Shown here piece after piece: positions 44,631-54,082 of a DNA stretch of 64,000 bases; within the stretch, counting starts at the first letter, position 1, and each line of letters opens with the position of its first letter. The notes under the pieces are model-generated. The model searched no databases. It was not told the DNA's origin and was given only the letters and a program-made list of their open reading frames with translations. The DNA comes from Pseudomonas sp. ICMP22404 (lineage in GTDB: Bacteria; Pseudomonadota; Gammaproteobacteria; Pseudomonadales; Pseudomonadaceae), in assembly GCF_006227205.1 (NCBI RefSeq), contig NZ_VCNG01000001.1, positions 248,001 to 312,000 on the forward strand, read 5' to 3'. The position numbers and the translations under genes were made by a program.

Positions 44631-45134
44631 TCAGGTAGGGATTCTGCCATCGAGCAAGATTTCGAGCGCCGCCGCAGCCTCAGCCAATTCCAACTCGCTG
44701 AACACCCGCACCCCGTGACGCTTGAGCAACGCCGCCGTCACGCCTTCACCAGGGACCTTCACGCCGCCGAACGTCCCATCATAAGTCAGCAGATTGCCGC
44801 AGGAGGGGCTGTTGGCCTTGAGCACGGCGATCCGGATACCGTGTTCACGCACCAGCTCCAGGGCCTGGTACGCACCCGACAGGAACTGCGCACTCACATC
44901 CTCACCCTCGGTGGTCATCACCGCCGCCTGGCCATCGAGCACCTGTGCGCCCTGCCCGCCGGGAATTTCCGCCGCCGCCCGAGGCGTGGGCAAGCCCCCC
45001 GCGACTTCCGGGCACAGCGGCACGACACGGCCCTCATCGACCCACGACTGAAGTTGTTCGAACGGCCCGCTCGCACCTGCGTCGTAACGCACGCGGTGTC
45101 CGAGCAGGCAACGACTGACCAGGATCTTTTCCAT
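44631..45134 (-). CDS. DUF523 family protein
   Basis: This 167-residue protein has the DUF523 pattern: VSRCLLGHRVRYD near the start, VPLCPEVAGGLPTPR in the middle and AVLKANSPSCGN later. The three conserved cysteines suggest metal or cluster binding. A protein of this family has been linked to thiouracil desulfurisation, which would make it a candidate cluster enzyme, but I cannot prove that here. It lies 2 bases after the 2OG-oxygenase gene in the same direction. Confidence 0.83.
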   Translation of the reverse strand: MEKILVSRCLLGHRVRYDAGASGPFEQLQSWVDEGRVVPLCPEVAGGLPTPRAAAEIPGGQGAQVLDGQAAVMTTEGEDVSAQFLSGAYQALELVREHGIRIAVLKANSPSCGNLLTYDGTFGGVKVPGEGVTAALLKRHGVRVFSELELAEAAAALEILLDGRIPT

Positions 45135-45136
45135 GC

Positions 45137-45760
45137 TCAGAACAACTCGTTGCCACGACGTCGGAACCAGCCGGTCAAGGACAAGCGATCCCGGGTGGCC
45201 GGCAGGACTTCATGGGGGATGTTCCCCGACAGGAATACCACCAGGCAGCCGCCAGTGGGCACCACGTCCTGCTCCCTCCCTTCATCCAGGTACATGCGCA
45301 ACTGGCCGCCATGCTCCGGCAACCAGGCGTCATTGAGGTAGAGCACCGCGGACACCATACGCCGGTCATCATCGCGAAAGCGATCGACGTGCTTGAGGTA
45401 GAACGCGCCGGGCGGGTACAGGGCGAAGTGGCTTTCGAAATCCTCAAGGCCCAGGAAGAGACCACGGTTCAGCGCCTCGCGCAGGCTGTCCATCAGCTTC
45501 AGGTAACGATCGCAGGCCTCGGCCTGGCCGGGTTCGATCCACTGGATGCGATCACCCCGTATGCCTTCGCGGATCTCCGAAGACAAGCCGCGCCCGACCG
45601 CAGCCGGGGCCAGTTCGCCTTCGGCAGCACGCTGGCGACACTCGGCCGCCAGGGCACGGGTCAGCGCATCCGGCAGGAAGATGTTCTGCTGCGACCAGCC
45701 GCGCTCGGCCAGGTCGTCGACGATACGTAACAGCAACGGGTGATCAGAAGGTATTTGCAT
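45137..45760 (-). CDS. 2-Oxoglutarate/Fe(II) oxygenase
   Basis: This protein of about 207 residues belongs to the prolyl-4-hydroxylase-like superfamily. The iron motif is HVDRF (His and Asp) followed by IPHEVLP (second His), with Arg in RLSLTGWFR binding 2-oxoglutarate. Small bacterial members hydroxylate prolines in translation factors or pili, but the substrate is not evident. The start could be the ATG at 45760 or the one at 45769; neither has a strong ribosome binding site. It shares a transcript with the DUF523 gene. Confidence 0.83.
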   Translation of the reverse strand: MQIPSDHPLLLRIVDDLAERGWSQQNIFLPDALTRALAAECRQRAAEGELAPAAVGRGLSSEIREGIRGDRIQWIEPGQAEACDRYLKLMDSLREALNRGLFLGLEDFESHFALYPPGAFYLKHVDRFRDDDRRMVSAVLYLNDAWLPEHGGQLRMYLDEGREQDVVPTGGCLVVFLSGNIPHEVLPATRDRLSLTGWFRRRGNELF

Positions 45761-45909
45761 GGCGCGCATAGTATGCCTGTACCTGCAAAACCGACAGCGC
45801 CACGCAGCGGGTTTGCGGCGCCAGGTGGCACCGCAGTACGAACTTGATACGAATTCTCGACAAGTCCCCACACCCCACGGAGAATAGTCGGCTGCTGACA
45901 GGAGTCCCT

Positions 45910-46653
45910 ATGCGCCGTTTGCTTTTCTCACTGTTGATGTTCTGCGTTTTGCCCGCCTGGGCAGACAGCTACGACCAGTTGTACAAGGTCGCCGGCTGGC
46001 CGGAACAGCGGGCGCATTTCAACGATGCCTTGAGCGCCGCGCAGCAGCGTTACCAGAACAGCCTGCCGCCGGCGGTGTTCCAGGCCCTGGTGAACAACAG
46101 CAATCAGCGTTTCGCCCCCCAGGCCATGGACCAGCGGGCCGAGGCGCAAATGCGCAGGAATCTTCGTGATCCGAACCCGGCCCTGACGTTCTTCCAGTCG
46201 CCGCTGGGACGCAAGGTCGTGGCCGCCGAGCTACTGGCGACCCGTCGCGACCAATTGGCAAAGAACGCCAAGGGCCTGCCCAAGATGCAGGCCAGCGATA
46301 ACCGCCTGCTGATCATCGGCCACCTGGCCCAGGCCCTGCCCGCCCGCGAGGCTGGCGCCGAAGTCAGCCTGGCCATCGCTGGCGTGGCGGCCGACAGCCT
46401 CAGCTCGATGATCCCCGGCCTGCTGGGCGGTGGCCAGGCCCAGGGCATGCTGAACGGCCAGCGCCAGCGGCTGATGGATCAGATCGGCGCCGACCTGAAC
46501 AACACCCTGCTGTACGTCTACCGTGACCTGACCGATACCGAGCTGGAGGAGTTTTCCACGTTTGCCGAATCGGCCGAGGGCCAAGCCTATTACCAGGCGG
46601 CCCTGGCGGCGATCCGGGCGGGGTTGGCGGTGGGGCAGAACCTCGGGCAGTAG
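45910..46653 (+). CDS. DUF2059 exported protein
   Basis: This 247-residue protein has a signal peptide (RRLLFSLLMFCVLPAWA, cleaved about 18). A helical DUF2059-type domain near the C-terminus contains LLYVYRDLTDTELEEFSTFAESAEGQAYY. AGGAGT precedes the ATG at 45910. The family is periplasmic and uncharacterised. It stands alone, diverging from the 2OG-oxygenase gene. Confidence 0.82.
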   Translation: MRRLLFSLLMFCVLPAWADSYDQLYKVAGWPEQRAHFNDALSAAQQRYQNSLPPAVFQALVNNSNQRFAPQAMDQRAEAQMRRNLRDPNPALTFFQSPLGRKVVAAELLATRRDQLAKNAKGLPKMQASDNRLLIIGHLAQALPAREAGAEVSLAIAGVAADSLSSMIPGLLGGGQAQGMLNGQRQRLMDQIGADLNNTLLYVYRDLTDTELEEFSTFAESAEGQAYYQAALAAIRAGLAVGQNLGQ

Positions 46654-46678
46654 ATACTTCAGCGCCTGATGTTCCGCC

Positions 46679-46771
46679 ATCGCGAGCAGGCTCGCTCCCA
46701 CAGGGGATCGGCTGTGTACACGGATTTTGTGACCCGCCGAGGTTCATTGTGGGAGCGAGCCTGCTCGCGAT
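46679..46771. repeat. REP doublet, inverted pair (tail-to-tail)
   Basis: A reverse REP at 46679-46701 and a forward REP at 46749-46771 flank a 47-base spacer, between the convergent DUF2059 and hydrolase genes. Confidence 0.9.
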
Positions 46772-46784
46772 AGGGCCCTTGAAG

Positions 46785-47732
46785 TCACCGCCGGACCCGG
46801 CTCATCCGCTTGGTCAGGAACCCAAACATCTCCTGCCGCATCGCCAGCACTTCATTGGCCAGGTGATGCCGGCCCTCGGGCAGCATCAACACTTGGGGCC
46901 GGTCGAATTTGCCGCGCAGCACTTGCAGATTGTGTTTCCAATCCACCGTCATGTCCGCCTGCCCCTGCACGATCAGCGGCTGGCGCGGGCTGCTCGGAGC
47001 GGCTTCGATACGCTTGATCCAGCGCCCCAGTGCGCCCACCCAGGCGGTAGGCAGGCGTAGCGGTTGCAGCGGGTCGGCTTGCAGGAACGGCAGGAACTGC
47101 GGATCGGTGGAGTTTTCGCTGAAGCGCCGGGCGATGCCGGTCACGAAGGGCTTGAGCAGGTAATAACTCAGCCGTGACCAGCCCCAGGCCCGAGGGCGCA
47201 CCAGGGGCGACAACAGGATGACCTGGCCCTGGGCCGGGCTGCTCGCCCCTTGGTTGAGCACATGATCGACCACGATGGCGCCGCCGGTGCTTTGTCCGCA
47301 GAGGTGCCAGGGCTGTGGCAGGTCCAGCGTCCCGGCCTCAGCCAGCAGCTTCTGCAGCGTGGCCTGGTACTCGGCGAAATCACCGATGCTGGCGCGTTCG
47401 CCGCTGGACAACCCATGGCCCGGAAGGTCGCAGGCGATCACCGCGAACTGCTGCTCCAGCGCCCACTCGATCAGGTGCCGGTAAAGCCCCATGTGATCGT
47501 AGTAACCGTGGAACAGGAATAACGTCGCCACGGCTTTTTCCGGCCACCAGACCTGGCCGACCAACTCATACCCCTCGATTTCGAAACGCCCAAGGCCCTT
47601 GCGCAAGGTCCGCTGGGGGAAATCCAATCCGTAGAAACGCTGATAGGCCTGCGCCTGCGCAGACAACGGTTGCCACTGGGCCAACGGTTGCAAGCTGGCA
47701 CGCAGGCGATCGGGGTCGAAAGTGGCAGGCAT
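46785..47732 (-). CDS. Lysophospholipase / monoacylglycerol-lipase-like hydrolase
   Basis: This 315-residue alpha/beta hydrolase of the serine-aminopeptidase S33 type has the oxyanion motif FLFHGYYDHMG, DLPGHGLSSGERA and the nucleophile in LCGQSTGGAIV. The acid lies in VQGQADMTVDW and the His in LPEGRHHLANE. These features point to a lysophospholipase-like or monoglyceride lipase role at the inner membrane. The start at 47732 (MPATFDPDRL) is preferred. An in-frame ATG at 47792 would add 20 residues, and neither has a good ribosome binding site. Confidence 0.82.
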   Translation of the reverse strand: MPATFDPDRLRASLQPLAQWQPLSAQAQAYQRFYGLDFPQRTLRKGLGRFEIEGYELVGQVWWPEKAVATLFLFHGYYDHMGLYRHLIEWALEQQFAVIACDLPGHGLSSGERASIGDFAEYQATLQKLLAEAGTLDLPQPWHLCGQSTGGAIVVDHVLNQGASSPAQGQVILLSPLVRPRAWGWSRLSYYLLKPFVTGIARRFSENSTDPQFLPFLQADPLQPLRLPTAWVGALGRWIKRIEAAPSSPRQPLIVQGQADMTVDWKHNLQVLRGKFDRPQVLMLPEGRHHLANEVLAMRQEMFGFLTKRMSRVRR

Positions 47733-47839
47733 CGATATTTCCAGGCAAATGCGCAAGGCGCGAAACAGACTTTGTAGACCTGCGATATTCATCTGTCGCG
47801 ACAGGCATGGCAAGCTAGGCGGCTTAAGAGGATGAATCC

Positions 47840-48424
47840 ATGCGCCCGTCCCACCGCACAACGCTGCTTGCCGGTCTGCTTGCCCTTGGGTGCGCCGCCG
47901 TATTGTGGATCGCCTACGACTGGTTCCAGGGACGTTTCCTGCGCGCTTTCAGCCAACACACGGCGGTATTTTCCGGCGACCCTCTGCGCCTGCCGCCCGA
48001 GCTGGCAGGGCCCGGCCCGATCCGCCTGGTGCACTTCTGGGATCCGGCCTGTCCGTGCAACGTCGGTAATCAGCAGCACCTGTCCGAACTGGTCGACAAA
48101 TATGCCCCACAAGGTGTCGAGTTTTATGCGATACAGAAAAGCGGCACTCAAGGCCAGCTACCGGCCACACTGAGCAGCCTCAAGCCGCTTCCGACATTGC
48201 CCGGCTCGGAGCAGATTCCCGCCAGCCCCGCCGTGGCGATCTGGAATCGCACCGGCGAACTGGCTTACTTCGGTCCCTACAGCGAAGGCTTGACCTGTAA
48301 TTCGAGCAACAGCTTCATCGAACCGATTCTGGAGGCCTTGAACGTCGGACGCGCAGTCAATGCCACCCACACACTGGCGGTAGGCTGTTATTGTCCGTGG
48401 GGCAAGGATGCATCATCCAAATAA
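47840..48424 (+). CDS. DUF6436 thioredoxin-fold membrane-anchored protein
   Basis: This 194-residue protein has an N-terminal signal anchor (about 8-27). A thioredoxin-like domain begins IRLVHFWDPACPCNVG, where CPC (Cys71, Cys73) takes the place of the CxxC motif. Further cysteines occur at 153 and in a C-terminal CYC pair (183, 185). The domain should face the periplasm. A cis-Pro-like ASPAVAIW is present. It is probably a thiol-disulfide or metal-binding protein. It is followed after 9 bases by the acylase gene. Confidence 0.78.
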   Translation: MRPSHRTTLLAGLLALGCAAVLWIAYDWFQGRFLRAFSQHTAVFSGDPLRLPPELAGPGPIRLVHFWDPACPCNVGNQQHLSELVDKYAPQGVEFYAIQKSGTQGQLPATLSSLKPLPTLPGSEQIPASPAVAIWNRTGELAYFGPYSEGLTCNSSNSFIEPILEALNVGRAVNATHTLAVGCYCPWGKDASSK

Positions 48425-48433
48425 GGGAACACC

Positions 48434-50842
48434 ATGAAACGCAGCCTCATTGCCTTTCTGTCATTGGTCGTCACCGCTATTATCGTCACCGGCGGCTATC
48501 TCTACAGCAAGCAGCCCACCCGCCAGGGCACAGTGCAGTTGCAGGGGCTGCAAGGCTCGGTGACCGTGCGCTACGACGAACGCGGCGTGCCCCATATCCG
48601 CGCCGAGAACGAAACCGACCTGTACCGTGCGCTGGGTTATGTCCATGCCCAGGACCGGTTGTTCCAGATGGAGATCATGCGTCGCCTCGCCCGTGGTGAG
48701 CTCGCCGAGGTGCTGGGGCCGAAACTGCTCGACACCGATAAACTGATGCGCAGCCTGCGTATCCGCGAGCGCGCCGCCCGCTACGTGGCGGAACAGGACC
48801 CACAATCTCCGGCCTGGATCGCGATGCAGGCTTATCTCGACGGCATCAACCGTTACCAGGACAGCCACGCCCGGCCAGTGGAATTCGATGTCCTGGGCAT
48901 CCCCAAGCGCCCGTTCACCGCTGAAGACACGGTGAGCATTACCGGTTACATGGCCTACAGCTTCGCCGCCGCCTTTCGTACCGAACCGCTGCTGACCTAC
49001 GTGCGCGATCAACTGGGCGCTGATTACTTGAACATATTCGACCTCGACTGGCAGCCCAAGGGTGTGCTGGGCGAGCACCACAAGACCGCCCTGCCCCTGG
49101 CCGACGCCGATTGGAAAGGCCTCGACGCCCTGGCCCGTTTGAGCGAACAGGCCCTGGTCGGGAGCGGCCTGCCACAATTCGAAGGCAGCAACGCCTGGGC
49201 CGTTGCCGGAAGTCATACCCGCAGCGGCAAACCTTTGTTGGCGGGTGATCCGCACATCCGCTTTTCCGCCCCCTCGGTGTGGTACGAGGCCCACCTTTCG
49301 GCACCGGGCTTCGAACTCTACGGGCACTACCAGGCATTGTTGCCGTTTGCGACGCTGGGCATGAACAAGGATTTCGGCTGGAGCATCACCATGTTCCAGA
49401 ACGACGACCTGGACCTGATTGCCGAGAAGATCAACCCGGACAACCCCGAACAGGTCTGGTATCGCGACCAATGGGTGGACATGACCCGCAGCGAACAGCA
49501 GATCGCGGTAAAGGGCCAGGCACCGGTAACGCTGGTACTGCGCCAGTCACCCCATGGCCCGATCGTCAACGATGTGCTCGGCGCCAATGCCGGTCACACG
49601 CCGATTGCAATGTGGTGGGGCTTCCTGGAAAGCCGTAATCCGATCCTCGAGGCCTTCTACCAGCTCAACCGTGCCGACACACTGGCCAAGGCGCGCGGAG
49701 CGTCAGCCAAGATCCACGCACCGGGGCTGAATATCGTCTGGGCCAATGCCAAGGGTGATATCGGCTGGTGGGCCGCAGCCCAACTGCCCAAACGGCCGGC
49801 GGGAGTGAAGCCCGGCTTCCTGCTCGATGGCAGCAGCCCAGAGGCTGAGAAGGAAGGCTTCTACCCTTTCAGCAACAATCCCCAGGAAGAGAACCCTGCC
49901 CGCGGCTATATCGTTTCGGCGAATGTCCAGCCGGTTTCACCCGGTGGTATCGAGATTCCGGGCTACTACAACCTCCCCGACCGTGGGCAGCAACTCAATC
50001 TCCAGCTCAGCGACAAACAGGCAAAGTGGGACATCGAAACCGCCCGCAAGCTGCAACTGGGCACCACCACCGCCTATGGCCCGCGCTTGCTGGCACCTTT
50101 GCTGCCGGTGTTGAGGAACGTGGTCAGCGATCCGCAGGAACGCAAGTGGGTGGAACAACTGGCGCAGTGGCAGGGTGATTACCCTCTGGATTCCGTCAGC
50201 GCCACGCTGTTCAACCAGTTCCTGTTCAACCTGGCGGATGCCGCCCTGCACGATGAACTGGGGGACGTTTTTTTCGACACCGCCCTGTCCACCCGAGTGA
50301 TCGACGCCGCACTGCCGCGCCTGGCCGCCTCGGCGGATTCGCCCTGGTGGGACGATCGCACAACCCTGAGCAAGGAAACCCGTAGCAACATCGTCAAAAC
50401 AGCCTGGAACAAGAGCCTGGCGCACCTGAAGACCACCTTCGGTGACGATGCCACGCAGTGGCAATGGGGCAATGCCCATACCCTCACACACGGGCACCCA
50501 TTGGGCATGCAAAAACCGTTGGACCGGATCTTCAATGTCGGCCCGTTCGCCGCACCCGGCACCCATGAAGTGCCCAACAATCTTTCCGCCAGGATCGGCC
50601 CGGCTCCCTGGCCGGTCACCTACGGCCCGTCCACCCGGCGCATCATCGATTTCGCCGACCCGACCCACAGCGTCACCATCAACCCGGTCGGCCAGAGCGG
50701 CGTGCCGTTCGACAAGTATTACGCTGACCAGGCCGAGGCCTACATCGAGGGCTTGTATCACCAGGCGCACCTGGCCGAGGAAGAAGTGACCGCCAACACC
50801 CATGACACCCTGAAGCTGTTGCCGGCCAGGGCAGCGCCCTGA
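48434..50842 (+). CDS. Penicillin-acylase-family amidase (HacB-type, AHL acylase)
   Basis: This 802-residue Ntn-hydrolase precursor has a signal or anchor (about 5-24), an alpha chain and a beta chain predicted to start at Ser252 (EG/SNAWAVAGSHT) after self-cleavage. The conserved GDPHI and the Asn of the oxyanion hole further on are present. It resembles the P. aeruginosa acylase HacB (PA0305), which lies next to the spu genes there as here and cleaves acyl-homoserine lactones. PvdQ/QuiP-type specificity cannot be excluded. GGGAA precedes the ATG. Confidence 0.85.
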   Translation: MKRSLIAFLSLVVTAIIVTGGYLYSKQPTRQGTVQLQGLQGSVTVRYDERGVPHIRAENETDLYRALGYVHAQDRLFQMEIMRRLARGELAEVLGPKLLDTDKLMRSLRIRERAARYVAEQDPQSPAWIAMQAYLDGINRYQDSHARPVEFDVLGIPKRPFTAEDTVSITGYMAYSFAAAFRTEPLLTYVRDQLGADYLNIFDLDWQPKGVLGEHHKTALPLADADWKGLDALARLSEQALVGSGLPQFEGSNAWAVAGSHTRSGKPLLAGDPHIRFSAPSVWYEAHLSAPGFELYGHYQALLPFATLGMNKDFGWSITMFQNDDLDLIAEKINPDNPEQVWYRDQWVDMTRSEQQIAVKGQAPVTLVLRQSPHGPIVNDVLGANAGHTPIAMWWGFLESRNPILEAFYQLNRADTLAKARGASAKIHAPGLNIVWANAKGDIGWWAAAQLPKRPAGVKPGFLLDGSSPEAEKEGFYPFSNNPQEENPARGYIVSANVQPVSPGGIEIPGYYNLPDRGQQLNLQLSDKQAKWDIETARKLQLGTTTAYGPRLLAPLLPVLRNVVSDPQERKWVEQLAQWQGDYPLDSVSATLFNQFLFNLADAALHDELGDVFFDTALSTRVIDAALPRLAASADSPWWDDRTTLSKETRSNIVKTAWNKSLAHLKTTFGDDATQWQWGNAHTLTHGHPLGMQKPLDRIFNVGPFAAPGTHEVPNNLSARIGPAPWPVTYGPSTRRIIDFADPTHSVTINPVGQSGVPFDKYYADQAEAYIEGLYHQAHLAEEEVTANTHDTLKLLPARAAP

Positions 50843-50946
50843 GTCGGCCGGCCTTCAATTTTTTCCGTCACCGACAGGCTTGATCGGCATTGTTGGTCAA
50901 GACTACAGAGGGTTCCTCTCCGTCCACCCCCAATGGAGTCATCGCG

Positions 50947-51288
50947 ATGTTCAATAACTGGTCCGAACTGCTGCCCACCATCAAGAGCGCCTTTGGTGCC
51001 CTGGGCAAGAGCAACCCGAAAATGGTCAAGGCCTACATGGCCCTGGATGAAGCCGCGGCCGAGAACGACGTGCTCGATGCCAAAACTCGGGAGCTGATTT
51101 CCATCGCCGTGGCGATCACGACCCGCTGCGACGGTTGCATCGGCGTGCACACCGACGCCGCCATCAAGGCCGGTGCCACCCGCGAAGAAATCGCCGCGAC
51201 TCTGGCTACCGCAGTGTCCTTGAATGCCGGCGCGGCCTACATCTACTCGCTGCGAGCGCTGGAAGCCCATGACACGCTGAAGAAATGA
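50947..51288 (+). CDS. AhpD-like carboxymuconolactone-decarboxylase-family protein
   Basis: This 113-residue helical protein has the AhpD core CDGCIGVH (Cys61, Cys64, His68), the redox and proton-relay residues of alkylhydroperoxidase D-like proteins. The start MFNNWSELL at 50947 was chosen over the longer frame. It lies after the acylase gene with a 104-base gap. It probably reduces peroxides or reactive electrophiles, but its partner is unknown. Confidence 0.85.
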   Translation: MFNNWSELLPTIKSAFGALGKSNPKMVKAYMALDEAAAENDVLDAKTRELISIAVAITTRCDGCIGVHTDAAIKAGATREEIAATLATAVSLNAGAAYIYSLRALEAHDTLKK

Positions 51289-51289
51289 C

Positions 51290-52255
51290 CTAGGCCATTG
51301 CTGCGAAATTGAGTCTGAACTGTTGCGGCGTCACGCCCAGCCTGCGATTAAAGACATTGCGCATGTGTTGAGCATCGCGAAAGCCGCATTGCCAAGCCAC
51401 GGTCTTGAGCGGGGCCCGGGTGCTTTCCAGTATTACGCGCGCTGCGTCTACCCGGGCCCGCTCGACGAATTCCGCCGGGGTGACCTTGGCCTCCCGAGTG
51501 AACACCCGGGAAAAGTTGCGCTGGCTCATGTTCGCGGCATTGGCCAGATCGGCGAGTCCCAAGTCACCGTTCAGGTTCGCCAGCACATAGGCCTGGACCC
51601 GGGCCACGGCAGACGTCGGCGCGGCATGGGGCGCAAGAAAAGGACTGAACTGCGATTGCCCGCCTGAACGCTGGGTAAATACCACCAGCCGCTTGGCTAC
51701 ACTCAACGCCACGTCCGCCCCATGATCCTGCGCCAGCAGGAACAACGACAGATCGATCCCTGCGGTGACACCGGCCGAGGTATAAAGCGCGCCGTCCTGC
51801 ATGTACAGGCGATCCGCTTCGACCCGGGTCGAAGGACACAATTGCGCCAGCGCCCCGGCATCGCCCCAATGGGTAGTGACGGTCCGCCCCTCCAGCAAAC
51901 CGGCCCGGGCGAGCATGAACGCGCCGTTGCAGATCGAGCCAAAGCGCCGCGCCCGCCCACAGGCCCCACGTAACCAGGCATCGAACGTCGCGCCGAAATC
52001 CATGAACGGCAAATGCGGCCCGCCAGCCACCAACAGCAGGTCATACGCCTGTGTAGCTTCACTGAATTGACGATGGGCATTGAGGGACAGACCGTTGGAA
52101 CAGGGAACCGCCCCCGGCTCGATCCCGATGACCTCAAGCCGATAGTGATCCTCCGGCGCCAGAAACCGATTGGCCTCACAGAACACGTCCATGGGACCGC
52201 TCACGTCCAGCGACTGGACGCCAGCGAATACCACGACCGCAACTGTTTTTTCCAT
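51290..52255 (-). CDS. GlxA-type regulator (DJ-1/PfpI + AraC domains)
   Basis: This 321-residue protein has an N-terminal DJ-1/PfpI-like domain (about 1-170, with SICNGAFMLARAGLLEGRTVTTHW). A C-terminal AraC/XylS double helix-turn-helix follows (about 215-315, GLADLANAANMSQRNFSRVF and CGFRDAQHMRNVFNRRLGVTP). Related proteins regulate quaternary-amine and amino-acid catabolism in pseudomonads. I set the start at 52255 (MEKTVAVVVFAG); the long frame reaching 52972 is antisense to the HD gene. It diverges from the HD-domain gene, its likely target. Confidence 0.87.
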   Translation of the reverse strand: MEKTVAVVVFAGVQSLDVSGPMDVFCEANRFLAPEDHYRLEVIGIEPGAVPCSNGLSLNAHRQFSEATQAYDLLLVAGGPHLPFMDFGATFDAWLRGACGRARRFGSICNGAFMLARAGLLEGRTVTTHWGDAGALAQLCPSTRVEADRLYMQDGALYTSAGVTAGIDLSLFLLAQDHGADVALSVAKRLVVFTQRSGGQSQFSPFLAPHAAPTSAVARVQAYVLANLNGDLGLADLANAANMSQRNFSRVFTREAKVTPAEFVERARVDAARVILESTRAPLKTVAWQCGFRDAQHMRNVFNRRLGVTPQQFRLNFAAMA

Positions 52256-52447
52256 GGGTGCCTGCTTGCCTTCGAGTTGAACGAGATCACAGCCTACGCT
52301 AGCCAATCCATCAGCAGGACGCCACCTGGCACGAAACCGAGGTTCATTGGCATGGATCGCAGCCGCGGGGAGATTGTTGCCGTGTATCCCGGCGACCAGA
52401 CTTGTACCCTCGGCGCCGCCCTGGCGCATCGTCAAGAGGAGAGCAGC

Positions 52448-53086
52448 ATGAACAGCATCGCCGGCGTCAAGATCCCCGACAGCACCCTTGCCCGCGCCAC
52501 TACCGAATACATCCGCGACGTTGAGTCCGATCTGCTGTACCACCATTCCCGGCGGGTATTTCTGTTCGGCGCCTTGAGCGGCCAGCGTCGGCAATTGGCC
52601 TACGAGCCGGAGTTGCTGTACGTCGGTGCGATGTTCCATGACATTGGCCTGGTGGAAGGCCATCGCAGCGACGATGAGCGCTTTGAAGTGGATGGTGCAA
52701 ATGCTGCCGCAGCGTTTCTCAAACCCTATGGGCTGAGTGATGACGATATCGAACAGGTGTGGCTGTCCATCGCCCTGCATACCACGCCGGGCATACCGAA
52801 ACACCTGCGTCCTACCGTCGCCCTGGTGACCGCCGGGGTGGAGATGGATGTATTGGGCATGGACTACGCCGCCTTCCCGGCAGCGCATCGCGAAGCCGTG
52901 GTGCATGCCCATCCACGTGGGGAGGGGTTCAAGGAGTGCATCATCTGCGCATTCGCCAACGGCTTGCGGCATCGCCCGCAGACGACCTTCGGCAATGTGA
53001 AGACCGATGTCCTGATGGATCAGGAGCCGGGGTTCAAACCGACGAACTTCGTGGAAATCATCCGCACATCCCCTTGGAACTCATGA
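52448..53086 (+). CDS. HD-domain hydrolase (cyanamide-hydratase-like group)
   Basis: This 212-residue protein has an HD metal site: HHSRRVFLFGAL (His32/33), MFHDIGLVEGH (His64, Asp65) and a downstream His in IALHTTPGI. The start ESDLLYHHSRRV and the ELLYVGAMFHDIGL pattern place it with cyanamide-hydratase-like and plant-associated HD proteins rather than nucleotide phosphodiesterases. GAGGAGA precedes the ATG at 52448. It diverges from the GlxA-type regulator. Confidence 0.8.
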   Translation: MNSIAGVKIPDSTLARATTEYIRDVESDLLYHHSRRVFLFGALSGQRRQLAYEPELLYVGAMFHDIGLVEGHRSDDERFEVDGANAAAAFLKPYGLSDDDIEQVWLSIALHTTPGIPKHLRPTVALVTAGVEMDVLGMDYAAFPAAHREAVVHAHPRGEGFKECIICAFANGLRHRPQTTFGNVKTDVLMDQEPGFKPTNFVEIIRTSPWNS

Positions 53087-53091
53087 GCCTT

Positions 53092-53179
53092 GTGGGAGCG
53101 AGCCTGCTCGCGATGACGGATGGACAATCGACATTTTTGTCGACTGTCACACCGCCTTCGTGAGCAGGCTCGCTCCCAT
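53092..53179. repeat. REP doublet, inverted pair
   Basis: A forward REP at 53092 and a slightly altered reverse REP ending at 53179 lie between the convergent HD gene and spuH. The spacer contains ATTTTTGTCGAC with its own small dyad (CGACATTTTTGTCG). Confidence 0.88.
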
Positions 53180-53194
53180 AAGGCCTGCGTGCGG

Positions 53195-54082
53195 TCAGAC
53201 TGGCTCAGCCACCGCCCGGCGGACTTCCGGCTGCTTCCAGGAGTCGGCGGCGCTTTCTTCGATAGCTTGCTGGATCGCCCGCTTGCGGTTTTCTTCAGCG
53301 CGGCGGCTGAAGTACCAGACCAGGAAGGTCACCAGCGACACCGCCAGCAGGATCAGGCTCGCCACGGCGTTGATCTCCGGCTTCACGCCCAGGCGCACCG
53401 CCGAGAACACTTCCATCGGCAAGGTCGTCGACCCGGGGCCCGACACGAAGCTCGCCAGTACCAGGTCATCCAGCGACAGCGCGAACGACATCATGCCCCC
53501 CGCCGCCAGCGATGGCGCGATCATCGGGATGGTGATCAGGATGAACACCTTCCACGGCCGTGCACCGAGGTCCATGGCCGCTTCTTCGATGGACAGGTCC
53601 AGCTCACGCAAGCGTGACGAGACCACCACCGCCACATAGGCCGCGCAGAACGTGGTGTGGGCAATCCAGATCGTGACGATGCCACGCTCCTGAGGCCAAC
53701 CGATCATCTGCGCCATGGCCACGAACAGCAGCAACAGCGACAGGCCAGTGATCACTTCCGGCATCACCAGCGGCGCGGTGACCAGGCCACCAAACAGCGT
53801 GCGCCCCTTGAAGCGGGTGATGCGGGTCAGCACGAAGGCCGCCAGCGTACCCAGGGCCACCGCGGCCACCGCCGTGTAGCAGGCGATTTCCAGCGAACGC
53901 ACCACCGAGCCCATCAATTGGGTGTTGTCCAACAGGCCGACGTACCACTTGATCGACCAGCCGCCCCACACCGTCACCAGTTTCGAGGCGTTGAACGAAT
54001 AGATCACCAGGATCACCATCGGCGCATAGATGAACAGCAATCCCAGCACCAGCATCAGGCTTGAAAAACTGAAGCGCTTCAT
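53195..54082 (-). CDS. spuH: Polyamine ABC transporter permease SpuH
   Basis: This 295-residue permease (PotI/PotC type) has six helices and the EAA loop EEAAMDLGARPWKVFILITIPMIAP. With SpuG, the ATPase SpuF and binding proteins SpuD/SpuE it imports putrescine and spermidine. The C-terminal tail is charged (SRRAEENRKRA). Its start overlaps the spuG stop by four bases. It is the last gene of spuBCDEFGH. Confidence 0.95.
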   Translation of the reverse strand: MKRFSFSSLMLVLGLLFIYAPMVILVIYSFNASKLVTVWGGWSIKWYVGLLDNTQLMGSVVRSLEIACYTAVAAVALGTLAAFVLTRITRFKGRTLFGGLVTAPLVMPEVITGLSLLLLFVAMAQMIGWPQERGIVTIWIAHTTFCAAYVAVVVSSRLRELDLSIEEAAMDLGARPWKVFILITIPMIAPSLAAGGMMSFALSLDDLVLASFVSGPGSTTLPMEVFSAVRLGVKPEINAVASLILLAVSLVTFLVWYFSRRAEENRKRAIQQAIEESAADSWKQPEVRRAVAEPV

